Shown in pieces: positions 1-7,045 of a DNA stretch of 33,461 nucleotides. The translations under genes and the position numbers were made by a program. How positions within the stretch are numbered: position 1 is the stretch's first letter; the number at the start of each line of letters is the position of its first letter. A model generated the notes under the pieces. The model did not search any database. It saw nothing but the letters and a program-made list of their open reading frames with translations, and was not told where the DNA came from. The stretch comes from Nitrosomonas sp. Nm51 (GTDB lineage: Bacteria > Pseudomonadota > Gammaproteobacteria > Burkholderiales > Nitrosomonadaceae): NCBI RefSeq assembly GCF_900111165.1, contig NZ_FOGH01000026.1, forward strand, positions 1 to 33,461, read 5' to 3'.

Positions 1-2
1 TT

Positions 3-80
3 TCGCGGTATTTGGTCAATGCAGCTGGCCATTTACCGCAGGCTGACTCTCTCAAAGAACTACTGGCAGTGAGTCAGTGA
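3..80 (+). CDS. C-terminal fragment of an unidentified protein (cut by window edge)
   Basis: A frame open from the left edge ends in TGA at 78-80 and reads RYLVNAAGHLPQADSLKELL near its end. The composition is plausible for a real protein tail, but only 25 residues are visible and the family is not recognised. Another frame is also open from the edge to position 72, so even the frame is uncertain. Confidence 0.25.
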   Translation, partial: SRYLVNAAGHLPQADSLKELLAVSQ

Positions 81-492
81 TATTGTCGGCAATCAATCAT
101 AACCTGTATTAGTGCGATTAACAATTGATTTTTAAACAATCAGACATTGATTGACTGCATTCGACCCGAAGCGGACGGTGGGATAGGGAAAGTCCATCTT
201 CAACAGAGATAACGCTTTAATTACCAGGCCGAACGGGGTGGAACAAATTTGCATAAAATGAGCATGGCGAATGCAAATTTGAGGAACGCAGTTCGAGTCT
301 GGTGCAATAATTTGTTAGAGCGCTCGCTGAGCAGTCTGCTCTAGTCATGATTCTTTAATAAAAACTCTGTGCGAGGTCGCATTTGTAGCAGCAGTTCAAT
401 AAACGTGACCGCCACAAGCAACGCACATTTAAGCTCTGATCTACCCCATGGGTTCATCTCAAGGCGTAATGGGTTCTGCTCAAAATGCGACC
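81..492. other. Stretch without a recognisable gene
   Basis: Only short overlapping frames occur here and none resembles a known family. The one structured item is an inverted repeat at 244-281. The stretch lies between a truncated gene and the toxin-antitoxin/IS region, so it is probably decayed accessory DNA. Confidence 0.4.
244..281. repeat. 11-bp perfect inverted repeat
   Basis: CAAATTTGCAT at 244-254 is matched by its reverse complement ATGCAAATTTG at 271-281, with a 16-base loop. There is no T-run after it, so it is not a clear terminator. It could be an operator or the scar of an element; the function is unknown. Confidence 0.5.
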
Positions 493-789
493 TTAGTTTG
501 TCTCTTTCTTTACGTACATACATCCCGGCAGGATATTGCCGGTACACAGCCGAACATAACAATGATGGTGTTTGTCGATTTTGGATGAAACGGCGGCATG
601 GTCATGATTGAAATGCCGGTTGCAGGCCAGACAGGTTTTGCCGCGCCGGATCACATCCTCATGAAACACTCTGTTCCTGAGAGCACCTTCAGCGAATAAT
701 CGCCATTGCGTTTCATGATCTTTGAAAATAGGCAGCACATGACGCTTGCGGATTTTGGGGATAAGGAAAAGCGGAATATGTTTTTTCAT
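493..789 (-). CDS. Hypothetical small Cys/His-rich protein, doubtful
   Basis: A 98-codon frame starts at an ATG (787-789) with a GAGAAAG-like ribosome site about 8 bases upstream; the frame also stays open further upstream to 906. It encodes a basic protein with KTCLACNRHFNHDH near residues 52-65 and a KHHHC run near residue 75. CxxC followed by several histidines recalls a zinc-binding or HNH-like fold, but no family is recognised. It lies divergent from the toxin-antitoxin promoter. It may be a gene remnant; confidence is low. Confidence 0.25.
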   Translation of the reverse strand: MKKHIPLFLIPKIRKRHVLPIFKDHETQWRLFAEGALRNRVFHEDVIRRGKTCLACNRHFNHDHAAVSSKIDKHHHCYVRLCTGNILPGCMYVKKETN

Positions 790-899
790 GGCACGGTCTT
801 TCTCTTGATGTTGAACGGCAAAAAAACACCGCCGAAACCATGCGGTTACCGACGGTGGATCAAATAATGAGATGTCAAGCAGGAGGTGATACGTTATGA

Positions 900-939
900 T
901 TGACAATAATTGACATTTATTGCTATCGTATACTGTACA
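900..939 (+). promoter_or_regulatory. Probable promoter/operator of the toxin-antitoxin operon
   Basis: Two TTGACA hexamers occur at 900-905 and 910-915, ten bases apart. They are followed by a TATACT at 929-934 and the adjacent palindromes GTATAC (928-933) and TGTACA (934-939). No -35/-10 pair has ideal spacing, so the exact promoter is uncertain. Short palindromes directly upstream of an RHH antitoxin are the usual place for autorepression by the antitoxin or the complex; this role is inferred. Confidence 0.45.
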
Positions 940-962
940 GAAATTTTTGGAGATTTTGCGTT

Positions 963-1217
963 ATGACTCTGCATGTATCCCTACCGAAAGAACTGGAAAA
1001 TCTCGTTCATAGTCAGGTTGAATCCGGCATGTACGGAAGTGCCAGCGAAGTTGTTCGTCAGGCGTTACGGGACTTTTTTAGTCAGGATCGCGACCTGTCT
1101 TTTTTGCGTCAGGAGGTTGAAGACATTCAGAAACGGCTAAACTCCGGCAAGGAGAAACTTATTAACGGTGAGGCGTTTTTCTCTGAAATGGAGGAGAAAT
1201 ACGGTCAGGATGAATGA
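963..1217 (+). CDS. Type II antitoxin, ribbon-helix-helix (ParD-like)
   Basis: This is an 84-residue protein. The N-terminus MTLHVSLPKELENLV forms the beta strand and first helix of a ribbon-helix-helix DNA-binding domain, followed by YGSASEVVRQALRDF, the typical second helix of ParD/CopG-type antitoxins. The C-terminal half is charged and would wrap the toxin. I chose the ATG at 963 over the longer frame beginning at 900 because GGAG lies at 949-952 and the fold begins here. The stop overlaps the toxin start (ATGA at 1214-1217), the usual coupling in these operons. It is expected to neutralise the downstream ParE-like toxin and repress its own promoter. Confidence 0.85.
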   Translation: MTLHVSLPKELENLVHSQVESGMYGSASEVVRQALRDFFSQDRDLSFLRQEVEDIQKRLNSGKEKLINGEAFFSEMEEKYGQDE

Positions 1218-1510
1218 CCGAATACCGTTATCAGCTCTCAGAAACAGCCGCGAAAAAACTGGAACATGAGATTGCATATTCCCGCAAGAAATGGGGTGCG
1301 AAACATGCGGCACAATACCGTCGCGAACTTTTGGCAGTGGTGCGTAAAATCAGTCAGTCACCGACACTTTTTGCCGAAAGACCGGAAATAGGGCCGGGTA
1401 TTCGTTGTGTGCGGTTCAAGGGCAATTATATTGTCTATCAGCTTAATGAGAACGAGGGTGGAATTATTGTTCTGAATTTCCCCAGTGTGAACCAATCCAG
1501 CAAAATTTAA
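1214..1510 (+). CDS. Type II toxin, RelE/ParE family
   Basis: This 98-residue basic protein overlaps the antitoxin by four bases. It has the ParE/RelE pattern: an N-terminal strand YRYQLSETAAKKLEHEIAYS, a helix pair WGAKHAAQYRRELLAVVRKI, then SPTLFAERPEIGPGIRCVRFKGNYIVYQL. The central pair of strands with a conserved Arg and Tyr is typical of the family. ParE members poison DNA gyrase, whereas RelE members cut mRNA on the ribosome; the sequence alone does not decide, but pairing with a ParD-like antitoxin favours ParE. The last residues (IIVLNFPSVNQSSKI) differ from the usual ILRVLHxxRD ending, so the toxin could be altered or inactive. Confidence 0.8.
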   Translation: MTEYRYQLSETAAKKLEHEIAYSRKKWGAKHAAQYRRELLAVVRKISQSPTLFAERPEIGPGIRCVRFKGNYIVYQLNENEGGIIVLNFPSVNQSSKI

Positions 1511-1632
1511 AAGGCTCCAGACCTTCGCCTATAGGATAATCGTGCGGCGTTCGAAGGTAGGTCGGGCAATGGAATGTCGATTGAGAAGAACGGCGTTACG
1601 TATGCTCTTTATTATCACGCAAGGCTTGCAAC

Positions 1633-2692
1633 ATGCTTGGACGGTGGGTTAAACGTTCTCTCGCGGAAGATGATGGGCAGGCGTTTCGCGGCAATGGAAA
1701 ACTGACACCCGAACAACAGGAAATCAGAAGCCTGAAATCGCAGGTCAAGCAACTAAAGCTGGAGCGCCAGATATATAAAGGAGGCGGCAGTCTTCTTCGC
1801 GAAAGAAACGAATTGAAATATTCGTTCATCACCCAAAAGAAGAAGACTTACCCGGTCGTCCTGATGTGCCGGCTATTGGGTGTCAGTCGTAGCGCTTATT
1901 ATGAATATGCAAAACGCCAAAGAAATCAACCTGATGATTTGTATCACAGAGAACTGCTTGATGCAACGCAGAATATTGCTCAGTCATGCAATTATGCCTG
2001 TGGCAGCCGCAGGATGAAGCAGGCGCTGAATGCACGGGGTTATCCGGTTGGTCGCTGGAAAACGAGAAGGCTCATGCGAGAAGCTGGTATAAAAGTACGT
2101 TATCGGAAGAAGTACAAAGTGACGGCAAATAGTAATAACAAACAGCCGGTGTTTGATAACATACTGAATCGTCAATTTAATGTTGATAGGCCGGATCAGG
2201 TTTATGTCTGTGATATCATGTATATTTGGACTCAGGAAGGCTGGCTGTATCTGGCAATCGCCGTCGATTTATTTTCCAGAAAAGTGGTTGGCTGGAGCAT
2301 GCGCTCACGAATGAAAGCGCAGCTGGTTTGCGATGCGCTGAGGATGGCCATCTGGCAGCGCCGACCACCTCCTGGCCTGATCGTCCACTCGGATCGTGGG
2401 TCACAGTATGCCAGCAAAGCCTATCGTAAGTTACTAAAAGCATATGGTTTGTAGGCAGCATGAGTCGTTTGAGAGATTGCTGAGCGTCAACGCGGTTGCC
2501 GAAAGCTTCTTTGGCTACCTTAAGCGGGAACGTTGCCAATGGCGACACCACCAGACCCGTCACGAAGCTCAGCAGGATGTTCTGCAGTATATCGCTGTGT
2601 TTTATAACAGCCAAAGATTGTATTCGTACCTGGATTACAAAAGCCCAAATCAATATGAAGCCGAATATGTAAAAACAATGAACGTTGCTTAA
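1633..2692 (+). pseudogene. IS3-family transposase, OrfA-OrfB fused and frameshifted
   Basis: The first frame (to 2454) begins with an OrfA tail (GRWVKRSLAEDDGQAF, LTPEQQEIRSLKSQVKQLKL) and runs straight into OrfB (ELKYSFITQKKKTYPV, LLGVSRSAYYEY). In intact relatives OrfB lies in the -1 frame and is reached by slippage; here a one-base difference near 1776-1783 has fused them and removed the A-rich slip site. The integrase core shows the first Asp in VYVCDIMYIWT and the second in VHSDRGSQYAS. At about 2450 the frame is lost, and the catalytic Glu segment (NAVAESFFGYLKRERCQW) continues in the frame that ends at 2692. The catalytic triad is therefore split over two frames and the gene is almost certainly dead. 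Confidence 0.8.
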
Positions 2693-2698
2693 CTGATG

Positions 2699-2723
2699 TG
2701 TCCGGTTTTACTTGACCAGATCA
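2699..2723 (-). repeat. Right terminal inverted repeat of the IS3-family element
   Basis: These 25 bases follow the OrfB stop by six bases. Read on the minus strand from 2723 they start TGATCTGGTCAAG and end in ACCGGACA. The position and 5'-TG agree with IS3-family ends. The matching left end was not seen. Confidence 0.55.
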
Positions 2724-2938
2724 TCTATATGTGGCGGTATCTCTACAAACATATGGAGATGATTGGTTGACAGGACACCTCTGACAATTTTTACACCCGG
2801 TTCATTGCAAACCTGCCTTACAATAGTCCTTATCCTTTCACGAATTTTCCCTCGTAATACTTTGTACCTATATTTGGGTGTCCAAACAATATGATACCGA
2901 TGATGAAAAATTGTGTGACAACCTGTTGTATATCTCAT
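2724..2938 (-). pseudogene. IS200/IS605-family TnpA, N-terminal half only
   Basis: The frame encodes MRYTTGCHTIFHHRYHIVWTPKY..., the start of the Y1 HUH single-strand transposase TnpA. The HUH metal-binding motif is visible as NHLHMFVEIPP near residues 59-69. Intact proteins are about 130-150 residues; here about 71 remain before the IS3 end at 2723, and the frame then stops at 2708 inside that IS. The helix with the catalytic Tyr is missing, so it is inactive. No tnpB partner is visible. Its start codon and ribosome site lie inside the large palindrome at 2931-3009. Confidence 0.8.
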
Positions 2939-3009
2939 ACTCTATCCTTTTAAAATGAGGGTTTCACCCCTCACGGGGCCCTCATTTTAAAAGGATAGAG
3001 TATGAGATA
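2931..3009. repeat. 31-bp perfect inverted repeat covering the tnpA start
   Basis: Bases 2931-2961 and 2979-3009 are exact reverse complements over 31 positions, separated by 17 bases that contain CCCC and GGGG able to pair further. On the minus strand the right arm lies in the tnpA leader and the left arm holds the AAAGGATAGAG ribosome site and ATG. A transcript would therefore bury the tnpA start in a long stem. Regulation by leader stem-loops that mask the tnpA ribosome site and block read-through is known for IS200; an arm this long and perfect is unusual. Confidence 0.85.
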
Positions 3010-3017
3010 ACTTCTAC

Positions 3018-3046
3018 GGCTAAAGCCATTTTCCGTCTGAAGACGG
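3018..3046. repeat. Small hairpins at the probable outer end of the IS200/IS605 remnant
   Basis: GGC-TAAA-GCC (3018-3027) is followed by CCGTCT-GA-AGACGG (3033-3046). IS200/IS605 ends carry short subterminal hairpins recognised by TnpA, so these probably mark the tnpA-proximal end of the element. The second hairpin is followed by AGATTTT and could also act as a weak terminator. Confidence 0.45.
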
Positions 3047-3083
3047 AGATTTTATACCAAAAAAACGGGACAATAAAAATGGC

Positions 3084-4181
3084 ATGAATATGAAACGAGG
3101 AACAATTATTGTTGGCGCAGGTATTATCGGCCTGGCAACTGCTGAATGTCTGCTTAGACTGGGCTTTAAAGTACTACTTCTGGAGCAAGGAAAAGTTGGG
3201 CAGGAGTCTTCGTGGGCTGGAGGCGGCATACTGTCACCGCTCATGCCGTGGCACTATCCTGAGGCCGTTACGCGCCTGACACAATACAGCGCAAACTTAT
3301 TTTCAGAATGGGCGTCAGCACTGCATACATCCACGGGGATCGATCCAGAATATAGTCAATGTGGCATGATTGTCTTACCGCCATATGATATTAAAACGGC
3401 AATACATTGGTGTTCAAAAAATGATATCCATATAAATCAGTTGAAATTGCCCCGATTCATACCCTCTAACAGAAACGGAACAATTAAACAATGCGATACT
3501 ATGCAGCAAACAATCTTGCTACCCGATATCGCTCAAATCCGCACGCCGAGATTATTACAAGCACTTCGTCAGCGCGTAATTCAACTTGGTGGAGAAATCA
3601 TTGAAAACTGCACAGTCCAACGTTTAATTGTCAAACGAAACAGTGTGAGCACACTTGAAACATCATCTGGTCAATTCGCAGCAGATCACTATGTCATTGC
3701 TGCAGGGGCATGGAGCGCAAAGATTTTAGGGCAATACGCCTTTGGTTTGACTATCAAGCCTATTTGCGGACAAATGTTATTGTTTAAATTTGAGCATCCA
3801 CCAATACCTGCTATTTTGACACAAAGCAGTACATACCTTGTTCCTCGTAAGGACGGTCATCTTTTGATCGGGAGTACATCAGAAGACAAAGGATTTAATA
3901 AACGAATTACAGTTTCCGCACGAAAGCAACTTTTAAAAAGTGCGCTTGCCATTCTACCGCAATTATATAAAATGCCCGTCATACGTCAATGGTCTGGACT
4001 TCGCCCTGCATCTCCGCTAAATATTCCTACGATCGGTCAACATCCTGATTTAACGAACCTGTATATAAACAGCGGACACTTCCGATATGGCGTGACAATG
4101 GCTCCAGCCAGTGCCGAAATTTTGACAAACACCATGATTGGCGCGCCTCAACCATTTGACGTTAACCCGTATCAATATTGA
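3084..4181 (+). CDS. thiO: Glycine oxidase ThiO-like FAD-dependent oxidoreductase
   Basis: This 365-residue protein matches the usual length of glycine oxidase. It opens with the FAD-binding Rossmann motif VGAGIIGLATAECL (residues 9-22), then an acidic strand end (LLLEQG) and SSWAGGGILSPL, the typical FAD contact of ThiO/DAO enzymes. The C-terminus holds WSGLRPASPLNIPTIG and HFRYGVTMAPASAEIL, the second FAD/substrate signature. The enzyme oxidises glycine to iminoglyoxylate, which feeds the thiazole of thiamine, with H2O2 as by-product. No other thiamine gene is visible. The ATG at 3084 is followed by another at 3090; neither has a strong ribosome site. The gene starts about 40 bases from an IS remnant, so its native promoter may be lost. 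Confidence 0.85.
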   Translation: MNMKRGTIIVGAGIIGLATAECLLRLGFKVLLLEQGKVGQESSWAGGGILSPLMPWHYPEAVTRLTQYSANLFSEWASALHTSTGIDPEYSQCGMIVLPPYDIKTAIHWCSKNDIHINQLKLPRFIPSNRNGTIKQCDTMQQTILLPDIAQIRTPRLLQALRQRVIQLGGEIIENCTVQRLIVKRNSVSTLETSSGQFAADHYVIAAGAWSAKILGQYAFGLTIKPICGQMLLFKFEHPPIPAILTQSSTYLVPRKDGHLLIGSTSEDKGFNKRITVSARKQLLKSALAILPQLYKMPVIRQWSGLRPASPLNIPTIGQHPDLTNLYINSGHFRYGVTMAPASAEILTNTMIGAPQPFDVNPYQY

Positions 4182-4320
4182 CGCCTTGCTATAACAGAGC
4201 GTTACCGAACACTTATCGTATTCAAAAATCGAATCGGTCTTCCTGCCGTCATATTACACCCAATCCAAATCTGATTGCGTGCCAAAATTTGAAGTACAGC
4301 AAGTATATAACCGGCAACAG

Positions 4321-4938
4321 CTATTTTTTGGGTGAACAAATGTTGTTCAGCAGTGTAATAGCAGATACTTGTTTAACCTGAGCGCGCCCACGTCTTGCCT
4401 GATCGTAGATCTCGTTAATTTGTAATGTATCTTCTTGTATACTGGCATCAATGGTATAGGCATCAAAACCGAAATCCTCACCGAAATTAATCCAGCCGAG
4501 CGGCATCGTAAATTCCGTTCCCCGATCTATGCGCCTGACGCTAAAGCCTGCATGCTCTCTATTAATCCGGGATTCCTTAAAGGTGATCGCAATCAACTGA
4601 TTTTCCGGCTGAAGCGCAGCCTCATAGACCCTAACTGTTTCGTCCGCTCCCCTGTTTAACGGGATAATCAGTGCATACGCTTTTTCATGCTGAATATGAA
4701 GCATGACATAATCGCTATCCTCCCCACTAGCCCGCTCCCCCTTGGTTTGCACCTGGAATATCAAACGATTATTCTCAGACACATCGGCCGTTACGCGCAG
4801 AATATCCAACTCTGGCGGCAGTGATTTATCCATAAAGGAGATAATAATGCGCGGATCGGCCTCGAGCTGCATAGCTGAAACCGGCCCGGTTGTCAGGAAT
4901 AGCGGAAGAAGCAACAAGACGGTTCTGATTATCATCAA
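4321..4938 (-). CDS. Secreted protein of unknown function, partner of SCO protein
   Basis: This 205-residue protein has a clear Sec signal peptide (MMIIRTVLLLLPLFLTTGPVSA). The mature part looks mostly beta-rich (PELDILRVTADVSENNRLIF, YVMLHIQHEKAYALIIPLN) with no Cys/His metal motif; the one cysteine lies near the C-terminus. I do not recognise the family. Its start overlaps the end of the SCO gene by four bases, so the two are almost certainly co-translated and probably work together in the periplasm. The position after an SCO copper chaperone and a beta-propeller suggests a role in the same secreted system. Confidence 0.75.
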   Translation of the reverse strand: MMIIRTVLLLLPLFLTTGPVSAMQLEADPRIIISFMDKSLPPELDILRVTADVSENNRLIFQVQTKGERASGEDSDYVMLHIQHEKAYALIIPLNRGADETVRVYEAALQPENQLIAITFKESRINREHAGFSVRRIDRGTEFTMPLGWINFGEDFGFDAYTIDASIQEDTLQINEIYDQARRGRAQVKQVSAITLLNNICSPKK

Positions 4939-5540
4939 AATAACTCCCTTTTTCCTTTGAATAGTTCCGCAACGCTTGCAGCATCTTTCACAGCATCAAA
5001 CATCACTTTGATTCTACCCTCCGGATCGATCAGAAATGCGGTCGTACTGTGATCAACCTGATAATTTTCCATATTACCCGCGTTTTTTGTATAGAAAGCG
5101 ACTTCAACACCGAAATTATCTTTAAATTGCGCCAGTTCCTCTCCCTCAAAACGCAGATAAGAAATATCGGATCCGAACCGTTGCGTATAGCTCGATAACG
5201 CATCAACCGAATCCCGGTCAGGGTCAATTGAAACGAAAGTACCGTTCATTGGAATATTTTCAGCAGAAGCAGCCTGAATCAGCATATACAGGTTACCGAG
5301 GGAGGTCGGACAAACATCCTTGCAACGGGTAAAACCGAAAACCACCAGTTGCCATTGACTATCTTCGTTCGCATGCGCGTGCTTCAGATGCGCGATGGTT
5401 TCTGCCTGTAGCGGGACGGGGCGCGGCAGAACAAGTGGTGCCGCCGCAAGACTCGTCTGCATGAAAAAATACATTGCAACTACCATAGCAAACACATTGT
5501 ATTTATGAAAAAGAATCATTCTCAATTTAGACCTCCTCAC
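4935..5540 (-). CDS. SCO1/SenC family copper chaperone
   Basis: This 201-residue protein has an N-terminal membrane/signal segment (residues 15-33) and a thioredoxin-like domain. It keeps the SCO copper ligands: CKDVC (Cys73 and Cys77) in FGFTRCKDVCPTS, and His164 in YQVDHSTTAFLIDPEG. Family members deliver Cu to the CuA site of cytochrome oxidase or to other periplasmic copper enzymes and can reduce thiols. No oxidase gene is nearby; the upstream neighbour in the same direction is a secreted beta-propeller and the downstream one overlaps by four bases. This suggests the chaperone serves that cluster. An alternative start at an internal Met (residue 8) would give a shorter leader. Confidence 0.88.
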   Translation of the reverse strand: MRRSKLRMILFHKYNVFAMVVAMYFFMQTSLAAAPLVLPRPVPLQAETIAHLKHAHANEDSQWQLVVFGFTRCKDVCPTSLGNLYMLIQAASAENIPMNGTFVSIDPDRDSVDALSSYTQRFGSDISYLRFEGEELAQFKDNFGVEVAFYTKNAGNMENYQVDHSTTAFLIDPEGRIKVMFDAVKDAASVAELFKGKRELF

Positions 5541-5653
5541 ATACTGAGCATAACGAATATGTACAGAAATTCAAAAGCCCACCAGCCAGAGACCAGTATA
5601 TGCATCTGCCTGCGCAGCTGACGGGTTTTGATTTGCACTAAAAACGCTGAGAA

Positions 5654-7045
5654 TCAGCGGGTCCCTCCTGCTGCAAAAATACCATGCGGCTGTACCAGAC
5701 CATCTTCAGGACCCCATTGTTTAACAACCCGGTCCGTCACCGTATCTATCTTCAACACATAGCCGGAAACCCAGCTTGCCACGATCAGATACCGGTTATC
5801 CGGCGTCGGGCTGATGGTGTGCGCAACGGAGTAACCCTGCGGCAGCTCGTGACCCGGCTTCATCCGTTTAATGAAACGCGGATTGTAGCGATCGGTCAAA
5901 TCCCAGACTGAAATATAACCGTCTTCACCAAAGTTATAATCCAGTGTATCTTCCTCAGCCAAATAAAGTTTGCCGTTGACAACCGCCAGATCGGAAGGCG
6001 AGCGGAATACGCCACGGCCGTTCACACGTTTTGTGTGGCGGATGATTTTCGTTGCAGTCCCTTCAACGGTATCCAGCAACCATACGCTCGGCGGAATTAT
6101 CCTTTTGGTGGTGTCTGGCGTCAACGACGTCTTATCAAACTGCATGGAGGCCGTTACAGCGAAACGCTCGTCCAGCCAGTAGACAAAATGCGTAAAGGCA
6201 GCATGTCTTTTCTCATTTCCCAACATGATCTGGCCAGCCACATGCAGTTCGCCTGTCTCTCTGTTTGGCTTGTATACATCGATTACGCTATTATCGAAAA
6301 AATAACCGGTACCAAGACCGACAGTGCCTGAGCGATTGAAGTTAATGCCGTGCGTTTGCTCCGTATAACCCGGTATTGCTATTGGATCGACGCTGGCCAG
6401 CTGATTTGTTTTGAGATCGACGACACGCACTCTGTCCGAAGTAAATTCGGTCATATACATGAAATCCGAATAAGGCAGCAACGTATTGCCATGAATCTGC
6501 GTTCCTCTGCCGATCAGCCAGTTGGGTATATTCTGAACATCATTGACCGGCTCGACGAAAGGCAGTTCAGCCGGCGTATTCGGATTGTCAGCCGCCATCA
6601 GCGATTCCAGATTCAATGACACGGTTCCCGCATTCCAGTCAATATCGAGTACTTTCAATGCAATCACATAAGATGGGTGGTTTTCTGTGTTGTCAGACGT
6701 GATATAGATCATATCACCCTCTGGCAGCACCGCGGTATGCTGCAGCGGTATATCACCCGGCCAGCCGTTAATACTGGTCAGCGGATCAACGATAATCAGT
6801 TTGTCATTATCATAATTAAACAGATAAATTACACGGGTGTGGTAATCGATTGCAGTTACGACGGGCTGCAAATATTCATTGTAAACAGCCTGACTGTGGT
6901 TGCCTGAATAGTTGTTACTGCGAAAATGCACTTCATCATCACCGTCGAACTCAGTTTCTTCAGCGCTAAGCGTACCGGCTGAAAATGCCAGCATACAGGC
7001 TGCTGTTAGCGAAGCCATATGGCCAAGCTTTATTTTTGAAATCAT
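5654..7045 (-). CDS. Secreted beta-propeller protein with histidine-lined blades
   Basis: This 463-residue protein has a signal peptide (ACMLAFSAGTLSAEE, residues 16-30) and about seven WD/YVTN-like blades. Inner-strand starts carry His in most blades: LQHTAVLPEG (His103), TQIHGNTLL (His185), TEQTHGINF (His232), KRHAAFTHF (His281/286), SVAHTISPT (His409) and QPHGIFAAG (His454); one blade has SPSDLAVV instead. Such a ring could line the central channel and bind a metal, though HG at blade starts is also common in ordinary YVTN propellers. It does not show the signature motifs of selenium-binding/methanethiol oxidase proteins. A good ribosome site (GGAGGG) precedes the ATG. The SCO gene follows by 113 bases in the same direction, so one operon is likely. 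The substrate is unknown. Confidence 0.75.
   Translation of the reverse strand: MISKIKLGHMASLTAACMLAFSAGTLSAEETEFDGDDEVHFRSNNYSGNHSQAVYNEYLQPVVTAIDYHTRVIYLFNYDNDKLIIVDPLTSINGWPGDIPLQHTAVLPEGDMIYITSDNTENHPSYVIALKVLDIDWNAGTVSLNLESLMAADNPNTPAELPFVEPVNDVQNIPNWLIGRGTQIHGNTLLPYSDFMYMTEFTSDRVRVVDLKTNQLASVDPIAIPGYTEQTHGINFNRSGTVGLGTGYFFDNSVIDVYKPNRETGELHVAGQIMLGNEKRHAAFTHFVYWLDERFAVTASMQFDKTSLTPDTTKRIIPPSVWLLDTVEGTATKIIRHTKRVNGRGVFRSPSDLAVVNGKLYLAEEDTLDYNFGEDGYISVWDLTDRYNPRFIKRMKPGHELPQGYSVAHTISPTPDNRYLIVASWVSGYVLKIDTVTDRVVKQWGPEDGLVQPHGIFAAGGTR

Larger units (their letters stand above)
1585..2723 (+). mobile_element. Decayed IS3-family insertion sequence
   Basis: The element encodes an IS3-type OrfA tail plus OrfB with an rve integrase core, and ends in a right terminal repeat whose outer bases (minus strand 5'-TGATCTGGTCAAG, 2723 inward) fit the 5'-TG of IS3 ends. 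I found no matching left terminal repeat and no N-terminal half of OrfA, so the left side is deleted; 1585 is simply where the frame opens after a stop. The right end cuts an IS200/IS605-type tnpA, so this element arrived second. It is probably immobile. Confidence 0.75.

Noticed and set aside
285..345. tRNA-like GTTCGAGTC motif and a GAGCA-GTC-TGCTC hairpin
   Set aside because: No cloverleaf can be built around it: the acceptor, D and anticodon stems are missing.
4178..4381. Plus-strand frame overlapping the thiO stop by four bases
   Set aside because: Its composition is unlike a protein, there is no ribosome site, and it runs into the opposite-strand gene.
5654..7045. Possible methanethiol oxidase (SBP56) because of the SCO neighbour
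   Set aside because: The diagnostic SBP56 motifs are not present; only the propeller fold and the neighbourhood are similar.
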